Shown here piece by piece: positions 28,612 through 36,910 of a DNA stretch of 38,652 nucleotides. Every line of letters begins with the position of its first letter. The first letter of the stretch is position 1. Under the pieces are notes generated by a model, which searched no databases, was not told the DNA's origin, and worked only from the letters and a program-made list of their open reading frames with translations. Made by a program: the position numbers and the translations under genes. Source of the stretch: a virus; the IMG/VR virus record IMGVR_UViG_3300033991_000115, positions 1-38,652 of that record; one strand, written 5' to 3'.

Positions 28612-28820
28612 GACTCTTCGATCGCTACCCGACCTTGCGGCGGGTGATCGTGAATACGAAGACCGACCGAGCGTTTCGCGGGATGCTGTGGCGGAAGCGG
28701 CGCGGTTATCTGGTGCTGCGCAATGCGGAGATGCTGCGGGGGAAGGGTGAGACGGTGCCGGTAGACGGGGAGGTCGTGGTGCCCGCTGAGAATGTGGATT
28801 TTATCCAGGTGGTGGGCTGA
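28608..28820 (+). CDS. conserved small phage protein upstream of portal (70 aa)
   Basis: It starts at ATG 28608 overlapping the preceding stop and ends at TGA 28818-28820, overlapping the portal start. The protein is basic, with a strand-rich pattern (LRRVIVNTKTDRAFRGMLWR, KRRGYLVLRNAEML, GEVVVPAENVDFIQVVG). Proteins with this pattern are often seen before portal genes in long-tailed phages, but the function is not known. It may bind DNA or the portal ring. Confidence 0.65.
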   Translation: MRLFDRYPTLRRVIVNTKTDRAFRGMLWRKRRGYLVLRNAEMLRGKGETVPVDGEVVVPAENVDFIQVVG

Positions 28821-30772
28821 TGCCTGTGGTGCAGAGCATTGGGTCGCTGACGGATCTGCAGCCGGGATGGTGGCCGGTCGCAAACTACGGTTCGCTGCGG
28901 CTGTACGACCAGTATTCATACGACTACGCCACAATGTACCGGACGCAGCCGAACGTCCGCACATGCGTTGACTTCCTCGCGCGGAACATTGCGCAGTTGG
29001 GGCTGCATGTGTTCCGGCGGGTGAGTGATACGGACCGGGTGCGATTGACAGATCATCCGCTGGCGGTGGTATTGGGCCAGCCGCTACCGGCAGAGTTCAA
29101 GGTGACTTATTACCGGTTGGTCGAGGCCCTGGTCAGCGATCTCGGGGTATACTTTAACGCTTACTGGCTGAAGGTGCGGAGCGAGGGTACGCCAGCGGGG
29201 TTGCTGCGTATCCCGCCGCCCTATGTGGTCATTGGGGGTGGCCTGGTGCCGACTGGATACAAGATCACGGTCGGGGGGAAGATAATCGCCGTGGCGCCCG
29301 AGGGGATTGTGCACTTTCGCGGATACAATCCTGAGAATCCCATCAGCGGCTTGTCGCCGCTGGAGACGCTGCGGCGGATTCTGGCGGAGGAGGCCGCGGC
29401 GGGCGACTACCGCGAACACTTCTGGCGAAATGCGGCGCGGATGGGCGGGGTGATCGAGCGGCCGCCCAATGCGCCGGAATGGAGCGAGCCGGCGCGGGCG
29501 CGGTTCAAGCAGGAGTTCGAGGCGCTCTACAGCGGGACTGAGGCGAGCGGAAAGACGGCGATCCTGGAGGAGGGAATGACGTGGCGGCCAGGATCATTCA
29601 ACCCGCAGGAATCGGAGTACCTGGCCGGACGCAAATTGACGCGGGAGGAATGCGCCAGGGCGTATCACATCCCCTTGCCGATGGTCGGAATCCTCGATAA
29701 TGCGACGTTCAGCAATATCCGAGAGCAACACAAGAATCTGTACCAGGATAGCCTCGGGCCGTGGCTGGCGATGATCGAGCAAGATATCATGTTGCAGTTA
29801 CTGCCGGAGTTCGGGGACACAGAGGGGGTATACTGCGAGTTCAACATCGCCGAGAAACTGGCGGGGGCATTCGATGAGCAGGTGACCGCGCTACAGGCAG
29901 CCGTGGGCAGGCCGTGGATGACGGCGAATGAGGCGCGGGCGCGGCTGAATCTGCCTGCGCTGAGCGGGGATGCCAACGCATTGGTGACGCCCCTCAACGT
30001 CCTGGTCGGGGCGCAGGCCAGCCCGCGCGATACTGCCCCACCGAAGGCGTTGGAGGCGGGCAGCCAACTTCTGCCGCAGAAATCCGCGCGGGCGCTGGAT
30101 TCGCATCTCCCCGAACTGCGCGAACGGCACCAGGAGAAGTGGGTTGCGACGCTGACGCGGCACTATAAGCGGCAGGAGGCGGCGGTGATGAGCCGCTTGC
30201 CGGAGGCGCAGGTGGTAGGGGATGGGAAGGGCGACCTGGGGGGCGTGTGGTGGGACGAGGAGCGGTGGGATCGGGAGTTGGGCGAGGATTTGCTGCGGCT
30301 GAATGTCCTCACGGCCGGAGCCTGGGCGGGGGAGTTCGCAGGACGGCTGGGGGCGGAAATATCCGAGGATAGGATGCTGCCGTGGCTGCAGGAGCACAGT
30401 CGGCTGCAGGCGACGTACATCAACCGGCAGACGCGCGATCAATTGCAGGAGGCGCTCAGGGACCCCGAGCCACGCGAGGCGGTCAAGGATTTGTTCCTGA
30501 CGGCCATCTCGGTTTGGGCGCTACGGGAGGCGATAAGCGCCATCACGACGGCGGCCAACTTCGGGGCGAATGAGGCGGCGCAGGCCGGTGGGTTGACCCG
30601 CAAAACCTGGCGGGTGAATTCCAGCAATCCGCGAGCGGCGCATCTGGCGATGGACGGGGAGACGGTGGGAATCCGGGACAGGTTCAGCAACGGGATGCGC
30701 TGGCCGGGGGACCCGGCGGGCGGGGCGGAGAACAACGCGAACTGTCAGTGTTCGGTGGAGTTCGGGAGATAG
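28820..30772 (+). CDS. portal protein fused to a MuF-like minor head domain
   Basis: This 650-residue protein starts at ATG 28820. Residues about 20-420 are an HK97-type portal (TMYRTQPNVRTCVDFLARNI, IVHFRGYNPENPISGLSPLE, then LTREECARAYHIPLPMVG and FSNIREQHKNLYQ), the dodecameric DNA gate. After a Pro/Ala linker (about 410-430) the last 220 residues form a MuF/gp7-like minor head domain, ending KTWRVNSSNPRAAHLAMDGE ... NANCQCSVEF. Two usually separate genes are joined here, so minor head protein is made in fixed ratio with portal. No stop or frameshift separates them. Confidence 0.85.
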   Translation: MPVVQSIGSLTDLQPGWWPVANYGSLRLYDQYSYDYATMYRTQPNVRTCVDFLARNIAQLGLHVFRRVSDTDRVRLTDHPLAVVLGQPLPAEFKVTYYRLVEALVSDLGVYFNAYWLKVRSEGTPAGLLRIPPPYVVIGGGLVPTGYKITVGGKIIAVAPEGIVHFRGYNPENPISGLSPLETLRRILAEEAAAGDYREHFWRNAARMGGVIERPPNAPEWSEPARARFKQEFEALYSGTEASGKTAILEEGMTWRPGSFNPQESEYLAGRKLTREECARAYHIPLPMVGILDNATFSNIREQHKNLYQDSLGPWLAMIEQDIMLQLLPEFGDTEGVYCEFNIAEKLAGAFDEQVTALQAAVGRPWMTANEARARLNLPALSGDANALVTPLNVLVGAQASPRDTAPPKALEAGSQLLPQKSARALDSHLPELRERHQEKWVATLTRHYKRQEAAVMSRLPEAQVVGDGKGDLGGVWWDEERWDRELGEDLLRLNVLTAGAWAGEFAGRLGAEISEDRMLPWLQEHSRLQATYINRQTRDQLQEALRDPEPREAVKDLFLTAISVWALREAISAITTAANFGANEAAQAGGLTRKTWRVNSSNPRAAHLAMDGETVGIRDRFSNGMRWPGDPAGGAENNANCQCSVEFGR

Positions 30773-30783
30773 GAGCGGAAATG

Positions 30784-30820
30784 GGACGCGGATTAACGCG
30801 GATTAACGCGGATCGGAATG
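30784..30820 (+). repeat. GCGGATTAAC junction repeat, copy 5
   Basis: GGAC, three units of GCGGATTAAC type and CGGAATGG fill the start of the gap between the portal gene and the protease gene. Here the closing segment is further from the next gene, which has its own ribosome binding site (AGGAGG near 30865). Confidence 0.9.
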
Positions 30821-30877
30821 GACGATTTTTGAGCAATTTTGCAGGTTTCTATTGTAGAGTAGTAGGAGGTAGGGGAG

Positions 30878-31822
30878 ATGGAGACGAAAGTTTTTCGAGC
30901 GCCGATTCAGATTAAGGCGGATGGAGAGCAGGGCGAGTTTTCGGCGGTATTCGCCACGCTGGGTGTGGTGGACCTCGACGATGATGTGACGATCCCGGGC
31001 GCTTTTGGATCGCAGCGGGTGCTGATCGAGCCGTGGAACCACAATCTGCAGGCTCCGCCAATTGGCAAGGGCACGATCACGGAGGATGGCAACCAGGCGC
31101 TGGTGAGCGCGCGCTTCTTCCTGGACACAGAAGCGGGGCGCGAGCACTATGCGGTGGTCAAGGCGCTGGAGGATATGCAGGAGTGGAGTTACTCGTTCCG
31201 CATCGTAGAGGCCGATGTGGGGATGTTTGAGGGCCAGCAGGTGCGGTTTCTGCGCAGGCTGGAGGTGATTGGGGTCTCGCCCGTGACCCAGGGCGCTGGA
31301 ATCGCCACTCATACGGTGGCGATCAAGGGGGCGAAGGCAGCAATCGGGGCGCATTCAACGGCGACGACTGATGCGGCCTGGGATGGGCCAGCGAATGAGG
31401 CGCGGGCGCGCAGTGGAGAGAGCGAAGCGTACTACCGGCGCATCTATGCCTGGCGCGATCCGGACGGCGATCCGGCAGTGAAATCCTCGTATCGGTTCGT
31501 CCACCACATGGTGGCGGCTGGAGGGGAGCCGGGGGCGGCTAATGTCCGGGGCTGCCAGACGGGAATCGGGGTGTTAAATGGTGGCCGGGGCGGGACGACG
31601 ATCCCGGATGGCGACCGGCGCGGGGTGTGGAATCATCTGGCGAAGCATCTGCGGGATGCGGACCTGGAGCCGCCAGAGTTGAAGGCGATCAAAGGCGCCG
31701 GGGACGGCGCTTCTGATGACGCGGGGGATGGGACTGAAGGCGAGGCCGGGGACGGTAAGCCGAGCGGGGCATCACCGCGTGTGGTAGCGAGTTTGGTCGA
31801 GATCGAGCTTCTGGAGGGATAG
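30878..31822 (+). CDS. prohead protease (HK97-type) with C-terminal extension
   Basis: This 314-residue protein begins at ATG 30878. Residues about 1-160 match the HK97-type serine protease (GEFSAVFATLGVVDLDDDV, AFGS....PWNHN with the catalytic His, and FLDTEAGREHYAVVKALEDM, then EWSYSFRI with the catalytic Ser). It cleaves the scaffold part of capsid protein during maturation. Residues about 170-290 form an extension (SESEAYYRRIYAW-like, then ANVRGCQTGIGVLNGGRGGT, GVWNHLAKHLRDADLEPPEL) seen in several other phage proteases, role unknown. The final part is Gly/Asp-rich. The stop sits at repeat copy 6. Confidence 0.85.
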   Translation: METKVFRAPIQIKADGEQGEFSAVFATLGVVDLDDDVTIPGAFGSQRVLIEPWNHNLQAPPIGKGTITEDGNQALVSARFFLDTEAGREHYAVVKALEDMQEWSYSFRIVEADVGMFEGQQVRFLRRLEVIGVSPVTQGAGIATHTVAIKGAKAAIGAHSTATTDAAWDGPANEARARSGESEAYYRRIYAWRDPDGDPAVKSSYRFVHHMVAAGGEPGAANVRGCQTGIGVLNGGRGGTTIPDGDRRGVWNHLAKHLRDADLEPPELKAIKGAGDGASDDAGDGTEGEAGDGKPSGASPRVVASLVEIELLEG

Positions 31823-31854
31823 AACGCGGATCGCAGGACAGAAGCGGATCGGGA
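31822..31854 (+). repeat. GCGGATTAAC junction repeat, degenerate copy 6
   Basis: A shorter and diverged copy (AACGCGGATCGCAGGACAGAAGCGGATCGGGAAAG) lies right after the protease stop. Two GCGGATC words remain. It is the least well preserved copy of the family. Confidence 0.6.
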
Positions 31855-31878
31855 AAGTCAAATCTATGGAGGTGTAGA

Positions 31879-33141
31879 GTGGATCTGAAGGAACTACTCA
31901 AAAAACTGCTGCTGGATGCACGGGCGATCTGTGATCTGGCAGAGAAGGAGAAGCGGGACTTTACCGCTGAGGAACGGGAGCAGGTCGGCAAACTGCTGGC
32001 GGAGGCGAAGAGTCTCAAGGATCAGATCAAGCAGGAGGAAGGGGATGCTGCGCTGAAGCAGGCGGTCCTCGACCTGGGCGCGGGTGTGGAACTGGCGGAG
32101 GCGAAGGGCGCTCCCCAGCCGAGTGTACGGCCGGGCAGGGGACCGACTATCGGTGAGCAGTTCGTCAACTCGCCGGAATGGAAGGCATGGCTAAAGTCGG
32201 TTGCGCCCTCGGGCAGCATCCCGGATAGCCGGAAGGGGCTGCAGAGTCCGCCGGTCGAGTTCAAGGAGCTGATCAGCGGCGCGGACGTGACGAGCGCCGG
32301 GGCGTTCGTGACGCCGGACTATACCGGCATCTACGAGCCGATCGGGCGCTATCCGGTCACGCTGCGCAACCTGATCAGTGTGCGGCAGACGACCAGCGAC
32401 ACGGTCGAGTTCGTCCGCCAGACGGCGCAGGTCACGCAGGCTGCGCCGACGCCGGAAGCGAACGTGAAGGAGCCGACCGGCGCGACCGGGGAGATCACCG
32501 GCGAGAAGCCGCAAGGTGAGATCAGTTTCGAGCGGGTCTACGAGACTGTGAAGACTATCGCGGTGTACGTCGGGGCGACGAAGCGGGCGTTGAGCGATGC
32601 GGCGCAGATCCGGGGGATCATCGACCAGGAACTCCGTGAGGACCTGATCGACGAACTGGAGAACCAACTGTTCAACGGCAACGGCGTGGGGGAGAACTTT
32701 ACCGGCCTCAACAACCAGACGGGGACGCTGATCCAGGCGTTCAACACCAACCAACTCATCACGTGCCGGCAGGCCATCACGACGCTGCTGGTGACCGGGC
32801 GCCAGAGTCCGACCGCATTCGTGTTCCATCCGACGGATTGGGAGGCGGTGGACCTGCTGCGGGATACGACGGGCAGGTTCCTGCGGGGCGATCCGTTCGG
32901 GGCCGGGCCGAATACGCTGTGGGGCGTGCCGGTGGTGCAGAGTTTCCATCACACGGCCGGGACGGCGTGGCTGGCGAACTGGCGGAAGGCTGTCCTCTGG
33001 GACAGGCAGCAAGCGACGATCAGCGCGACGGACAGCCACAGCGATTGGTTCATCAGGAACCTGGTGGCGATCCTGGCTGAGATGCGCGCGGCATTCGGGC
33101 TGATCCGGCCCAGCGCGTTCATCAACATTGAGCTGGCGTAA
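31879..33141 (+). CDS. major capsid protein (HK97 fold)
   Basis: The 420-residue protein starts at GTG 31879 (GGAGGTG upstream). Residues 1-~90 are a helical delta/scaffold domain (LKELLKKLLLDARAICDLAE, KSLKDQIKQEEGD) removed by the protease. The core has the HK97 landmarks: GAFVTPDYTGIYEPIGR, LRNLISVRQTTSDTVEF, GEISFERVYETVKTIAVYVG, LRDTTGRFLRGDPFG, and NLVAILAEMRAAFGLIRPSAF. It follows the protease directly and precedes the transferase block. It is the most likely receiver of any glycan made by that block. Confidence 0.9.
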   Translation: MDLKELLKKLLLDARAICDLAEKEKRDFTAEEREQVGKLLAEAKSLKDQIKQEEGDAALKQAVLDLGAGVELAEAKGAPQPSVRPGRGPTIGEQFVNSPEWKAWLKSVAPSGSIPDSRKGLQSPPVEFKELISGADVTSAGAFVTPDYTGIYEPIGRYPVTLRNLISVRQTTSDTVEFVRQTAQVTQAAPTPEANVKEPTGATGEITGEKPQGEISFERVYETVKTIAVYVGATKRALSDAAQIRGIIDQELREDLIDELENQLFNGNGVGENFTGLNNQTGTLIQAFNTNQLITCRQAITTLLVTGRQSPTAFVFHPTDWEAVDLLRDTTGRFLRGDPFGAGPNTLWGVPVVQSFHHTAGTAWLANWRKAVLWDRQQATISATDSHSDWFIRNLVAILAEMRAAFGLIRPSAFINIELA

Positions 33142-33146
33142 CCGAT

Positions 33147-34901
33147 ATGGGGCTGCTGATCAACATCGTGTGCCGGAATCTCAACGACGACCGAGTCATT
33201 CCGCGCTTCGCGCGCTACCTACGGGATCATCTCGGCTGGACGTTGACGGCAGCGCCCGACCCGCACGCGGACATCGTATATCTGTCCGGGTATTTTGAAG
33301 CACAACTGTGCAAGCTGTGGCCGAGCGTGCCGGTCGCGGCGATGTTCACGCACCGGGAGGAGGAGCCGCCGGGCAATGAGAAGGCGCGGCTGTTCGACTC
33401 CGTAGCGAAGCGGGTAGACCTGCGGGTGGCAATGTGCCGCTTATATCGGGAGCCGCTGAGCAAGTTCGGGCCGACGATCCAGCCGCCGTTGCCGCTGGAG
33501 CGGGATAAATTCGTGATTGCAGGAGGCAAGAGGCAGGACGCAGGACGCAGGAAACTTGTCGTGGGCTTCAGCGGATACACGTACCGCAATCATCGGAAGG
33601 GGGAGGACCTGGTCGCGGCCGTGGTGGGGTCGAAGATCGGGAGGAGCGTCGAATGGCGGGCTTCGGGGCGGGGCTGGCCAGTGCCGATGAAGCGCTACTC
33701 CTGGGCGGAGATGCCGTCCTTCTTCCAGGGGCTGGACGTGTTCGTGTGCCCCTCGCGGGTGGAGGGCGGCCCAATGCCGGTGCTGGAGGCGCTGGCATGC
33801 GGGGTGCGGGTGGTGATCCCGCGCGGTGTGGGGATTCTGGACGAGTTGCGAGATGCGCCAGGCATCCACAGGTACGAGCGGGGGAATCCCAAGGCGCTGG
33901 TAGCCGCTTTGGGCGCGGCAGTTTCGGAAAAGTTCGACCGCGAGGCGCTACGCGCGGTCACGGAGCCGTACAGCGTAGCGGCATGGGTGAAGGCGCACGC
34001 GAAGGCGATTCCGGCGCTGGCGCAGGGCCCGGAACGGGTGGACGCGGGGATCGAGGGGGTGGTGGAGGTGCCGGTCAAACGGACAACGCCGACTATCAAG
34101 GCGGTGAAGCCGCGTGTTTATAACACGGGGAGCACGCGCGGAATCTACATGGTGGCGTTTGGGAGGCCGTCGCGGAAGAGCGGGAAAAGGCTCCTGCTGA
34201 GCATCAAGAAGCACATGCCGGACATTCCGGTATGTGTCTGCGGTGCCAGCAAGCTCGGGGGCGAAGACGTGTTTATCCGGCAGCCGGACTCGGACGTAGG
34301 GGGACGGCGGGCGAAGCTCAAGGCTTATGAGTTGGCACCGGCTGAATGGAAGGCGGTCCTCTACCTGGATGCGGATACGCTGGTGACGGCGCCGATCTAC
34401 CGCTATTTTGAGTGGATCGAAGCGGGGTGGGAGTTCGTGATCTGCAAAGACCCGCATCTGATGGACACGATGCACGCTTTCGAGAGGCGGAACAACCGGC
34501 TGGAATTGAGGCAGATCGAGCAGGAGATCAGTACGCTCCATGCGTTACAAATTAATGGCGGCGTGTGGGCGTTTCAGCACGACAATGCGCGGGTGGCGGG
34601 CTTCTTCCGGCGCTGGCAGCAAGAGTGGGAACAGTATGCGCAGCGGGATCAGGGGGCGCTCTTGAGGGCGCTGTACGCGGATCCGCTGAAGGTGCTCTGG
34701 CTTGGCAATGAATGGAACACATTCGAGAAGTATTGCAAGGGCCTCACCACGGCGGGGCTGATGCATTATCCGGGGGATGCCAGAAGGTGGAAGGGAATGA
34801 TCCCGGGGCGGATAGATTCGCCCGAGGCGTGGCGGATGGTGCGGCAGTGGGAACGGGAGCATGCGGCGCCGGGAACACAACGGAAGAAGAAGGGCAAATG
34901 A
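33147..34901 (+). CDS. bifunctional glycosyltransferase (GT-B plus GT-A domain)
   Basis: This 584-residue protein starts at ATG 33147, 5 bp after the capsid gene. Residues about 1-310 are a GT-B fold transferase of GT4 type with the EX7E motif at E206/E214 (RVEGGPMPVLEALACG) and a GFSGYTYRNHRKGEDLV segment. Residues about 325-584 are a second transferase domain of GT-A type (GT8-like) with the DxD-type sequence LDADT (D408-A-D410) and ALQINGGVWAF. Together they could add two sugars. A linker at about residues 124-135 is encoded by a second type of repeat (33518-33552). Location among capsid genes suggests virion glycosylation. Confidence 0.75.
   Translation: MGLLINIVCRNLNDDRVIPRFARYLRDHLGWTLTAAPDPHADIVYLSGYFEAQLCKLWPSVPVAAMFTHREEEPPGNEKARLFDSVAKRVDLRVAMCRLYREPLSKFGPTIQPPLPLERDKFVIAGGKRQDAGRRKLVVGFSGYTYRNHRKGEDLVAAVVGSKIGRSVEWRASGRGWPVPMKRYSWAEMPSFFQGLDVFVCPSRVEGGPMPVLEALACGVRVVIPRGVGILDELRDAPGIHRYERGNPKALVAALGAAVSEKFDREALRAVTEPYSVAAWVKAHAKAIPALAQGPERVDAGIEGVVEVPVKRTTPTIKAVKPRVYNTGSTRGIYMVAFGRPSRKSGKRLLLSIKKHMPDIPVCVCGASKLGGEDVFIRQPDSDVGGRRAKLKAYELAPAEWKAVLYLDADTLVTAPIYRYFEWIEAGWEFVICKDPHLMDTMHAFERRNNRLELRQIEQEISTLHALQINGGVWAFQHDNARVAGFFRRWQQEWEQYAQRDQGALLRALYADPLKVLWLGNEWNTFEKYCKGLTTAGLMHYPGDARRWKGMIPGRIDSPEAWRMVRQWEREHAAPGTQRKKKGK
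33518..33552 (+). repeat. AGGCAGGACGCAGG repeat element inside the glycosyltransferase gene
   Basis: Short units (GCAGGAGGCA, AGAGGCAGGAC, GCAGGAC, GCAGGA) form a low-complexity element distinct from the GCGGATTAAC family. It lies within the glycosyltransferase frame and encodes a small basic linker (GGKRQDAGRRK). The insertion has kept the reading frame. Confidence 0.6.
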
Positions 34902-35521
34902 AAGCAAGCGGGACACAGGAGGAATTGTGGAGCGAATTATCTACTCCGGCGATTGCGGCGGTGCTGACCGCTACGGAGCACGTGCGCGGCAAGATGCTGC
35001 CTTACCAGTACGCGGCGCTTTATCGCCTGGCCACTCAATATGATGGGGGATGCATCCTGGACATTGGCGGTTTTCACGGACGATCAGCGCTGATTCTCTC
35101 AGCGGCGGCTCCCAAAGCAGAAATCATCAGTCTCGAGCCCTACCGCGCTGAGGAAATCCGCAAGAACGTTGCGCATTGTGGCAATGTGGAAGTGCTGCGA
35201 ACATGGTCCTGGAAGTACCTTAGCTACTGCAGCATAGCCTGGGATATGGTCCTGGTTGACGGCAATCACAAGAGGGTGGAAGCGGATTTGCCCTGGTTCC
35301 ACTGGCTGACCGAGGGCGGTTTGATTCTATTCCACGATTACACACCGGCCGAGGCGGCCCGTGGCCAGTATCCGCAGGTCTACGCTGCGGTCAATCGGCT
35401 GGCCGAGCATCTGGGAAGAGAACCGGATGTACTCATCCAGGATGATGATCTGATCGGCATGGCCGGCTTTTACCGGCGAAATGGGGAGAGACTGTGGCGA
35501 CTTTTACCTGGAACGGGCTGA
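34898..35521 (+). CDS. class I SAM-dependent methyltransferase
   Basis: The 207-residue protein starts at ATG 34898, overlapping the previous stop (ATGA). AdoMet motif I is LDIGGFHGRSAL (about 54-65), an acidic residue follows in SLEPYR (E80), and the later motif is MVLVDGNHKRV (about 113-123), with a closing LILFHDYTP. This layout (VDGxH and FHDY) matches the Methyltransf_24 family, whose members act on small molecules and sugars. Its neighbours suggest O-methylation of a glycan on the virion. The substrate cannot be read directly. Confidence 0.75.
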   Translation: MKASGTQEELWSELSTPAIAAVLTATEHVRGKMLPYQYAALYRLATQYDGGCILDIGGFHGRSALILSAAAPKAEIISLEPYRAEEIRKNVAHCGNVEVLRTWSWKYLSYCSIAWDMVLVDGNHKRVEADLPWFHWLTEGGLILFHDYTPAEAARGQYPQVYAAVNRLAEHLGREPDVLIQDDDLIGMAGFYRRNGERLWRLLPGTG

Positions 35522-36111
35522 CGCTGGCATATTTCAACCATTCCTACAACCACACGGCGCTGAATATGCGGTGCGTGGAGATTCCCGTCGTACGATGGTT
35601 CCTGGGGCAATGTGGGGAGGGGGCGCGCATCCTGGAGGTCGGGAATGTCCTAAGTCATTATGGCCCGGTGACCTGGCCGGTGGTGGATTTGTATGAGAAA
35701 GGGGCGATCAATGCGGACGTGATGTGTTGGGAGCCGCAGGAGCCGGTTGATTTGCTGATCAGCATTTCAACGATCGAGCACATTGGCTTTGGGAAGTACA
35801 AGAAGACGACGGCGCCGACGCGGCCCAGCCTGGTGCTGGCGCGGTTCCGGTCGTTCCTGGCGGAGGGCGGGCAGGCGGTGGTGACTGCGCCGGCGGGCTA
35901 CAATCCGGTCCTCGATGCGGAATTGAGTGCGGGGACGCTGGGGGCAGATCGGACGTGGTTCATGCGGGTGACAGAGAGGCGGATGTGGCACGAATGCACG
36001 ATGGAGCAGGCGCTGGCGATGTCGGCCAGGGCGTGCGCGGGGCGGTGGAGCGGGGGATTGGTGGTGCTGAGATTGGATGCGGATTTTCTGGACGCGGATG
36101 AACGCGGATGA
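35494..36111 (+). CDS. methyltransferase-like protein with repeat-encoded C-terminus
   Basis: The start is GTG 35494 within the end of the preceding gene; GGGGAGAG is upstream. The 205-residue product has a class I methyltransferase-like core: ARILEVGNVLSHYG (about 44-57), VVDLYEKG (about 63-70), LISISTIEHIGFG (about 88-100) and a later hydrophobic strand (GQAVVTAPAGYNP). The AdoMet motif is imperfect (EVGNxxS). The last residues, LDADFLDADERG, come from junction repeat copy 7. Substrate unknown; it belongs to the transferase block. Confidence 0.65.
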   Translation: MATFTWNGLTLAYFNHSYNHTALNMRCVEIPVVRWFLGQCGEGARILEVGNVLSHYGPVTWPVVDLYEKGAINADVMCWEPQEPVDLLISISTIEHIGFGKYKKTTAPTRPSLVLARFRSFLAEGGQAVVTAPAGYNPVLDAELSAGTLGADRTWFMRVTERRMWHECTMEQALAMSARACAGRWSGGLVVLRLDADFLDADERG

Positions 36112-36133
36112 ACGCGGATCGGAGGGATAGGAG
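36073..36133 (+). repeat. GCGGATTAAC junction repeat, copy 7
   Basis: This copy reads TTGGATGCGGATTTTCTGGAC, then three GCGGATGAAC units, then CGGAGGGATAGGAG. Its left part encodes the end of the methyltransferase-like protein. The TGA stop lies in the first GATGAAC unit, and the closing GGAGGGATAGGAG provides the ribosome binding site for the sulfotransferase gene. Confidence 0.9.
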
Positions 36134-36889
36134 ATGGTTGTGATCGAGAACGATGAGACGAAGCATGCGGCGCGGCCGGCGGTGATCGTGGCCTCGGTAC
36201 GGAGCGGGGGAACGTTCCTGGCGCATTGTCTGAGCAATCATCCGCAGATTTTCTGTGATCGCGGGGAATCGCTCCACCACACGAGCCTGTGGCACACGCA
36301 TTTGACGGCGGACCGGCGGAAACTGCTCTATTGCCTCACGCACATGCAGGGCTACCGGGTGAGCATGTGCAAACTCACGTATCATCAGGCATTCTCGGAG
36401 GTGTGGGATTACATACGGAGAGTGCCGGTGTTGTGGCTGAGGCGGGAGAATGTGATCCGGCAGGCGGTGAGCGTGATCGTGAACGGGATGGCGCGCGGGG
36501 GGAGGATTCAGCGGCCACAGCATACATTCAGGCGGGTGCAGGACATCCGCGTGAATCTGGGGCCCGAGCTGGTGCTGAGGGCGGCGCGCGGGCTGCTGGA
36601 ACGGGATCAGCAGGCGATGGAACGGCTCGAGGATCTGCGTGCGCTGGCGCTGACTTATGAGGAGATCGTGGGGCCGGCCTCCACGCTGGCGGACGGGGCG
36701 GCGAGGCGGATTTGTGCATTCCTGGGGGTGCGGTACGTGGCGACGCTGGGGTGTGAGTTGACGCGGATCAATGCGCAGCCGCTCAGTGAGATGATCGAGA
36801 ATTGGGACGAGGTACGCAGGGCGATCAAGGGGAGCGAACTCGCTCATTTTTTGGACGCGGATTTTTTGGACGCGGATAAACGCGGATGA
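36134..36889 (+). CDS. sulfotransferase (PAPS-dependent)
   Basis: The 251-residue protein starts at ATG 36134 right after GGAG. It has the two PAPS-binding regions of sulfotransferases: the 5'-phosphosulfate loop VASVRSGGTFLAHCL (about 19-33; the usual lysine is replaced by Gly or Arg) and the 3'-phosphate region VLWLRRENVIRQAVSVI (about 99-115, with R103/R104 and S113). Downstream are ALTYEEIV and, near the end, IENWDEVRRAIKGSEL, typical of this family. It would transfer sulfate from PAPS to a hydroxyl group, here probably a sugar. The last residues (FLDADFLDADKRG) come from repeat copy 8. Confidence 0.75.
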   Translation: MVVIENDETKHAARPAVIVASVRSGGTFLAHCLSNHPQIFCDRGESLHHTSLWHTHLTADRRKLLYCLTHMQGYRVSMCKLTYHQAFSEVWDYIRRVPVLWLRRENVIRQAVSVIVNGMARGGRIQRPQHTFRRVQDIRVNLGPELVLRAARGLLERDQQAMERLEDLRALALTYEEIVGPASTLADGAARRICAFLGVRYVATLGCELTRINAQPLSEMIENWDEVRRAIKGSELAHFLDADFLDADKRG

Positions 36890-36907
36890 ACGCGGATCGG
36901 AAGGATA
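36851..36907 (+). repeat. GCGGATTAAC junction repeat, copy 8
   Basis: TTGGACGCGGATTTTTTGGAC, then GCGGATAAAC, GCGGATGAAC, GCGGAT and CGGAAGGATAGAG. The left part encodes the end of the sulfotransferase. The TGA stop is inside the repeat, and CGGAAGGA supplies the ribosome binding site for the methyltransferase gene at 36911. Confidence 0.9.
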
Positions 36908-36910
36908 GAG

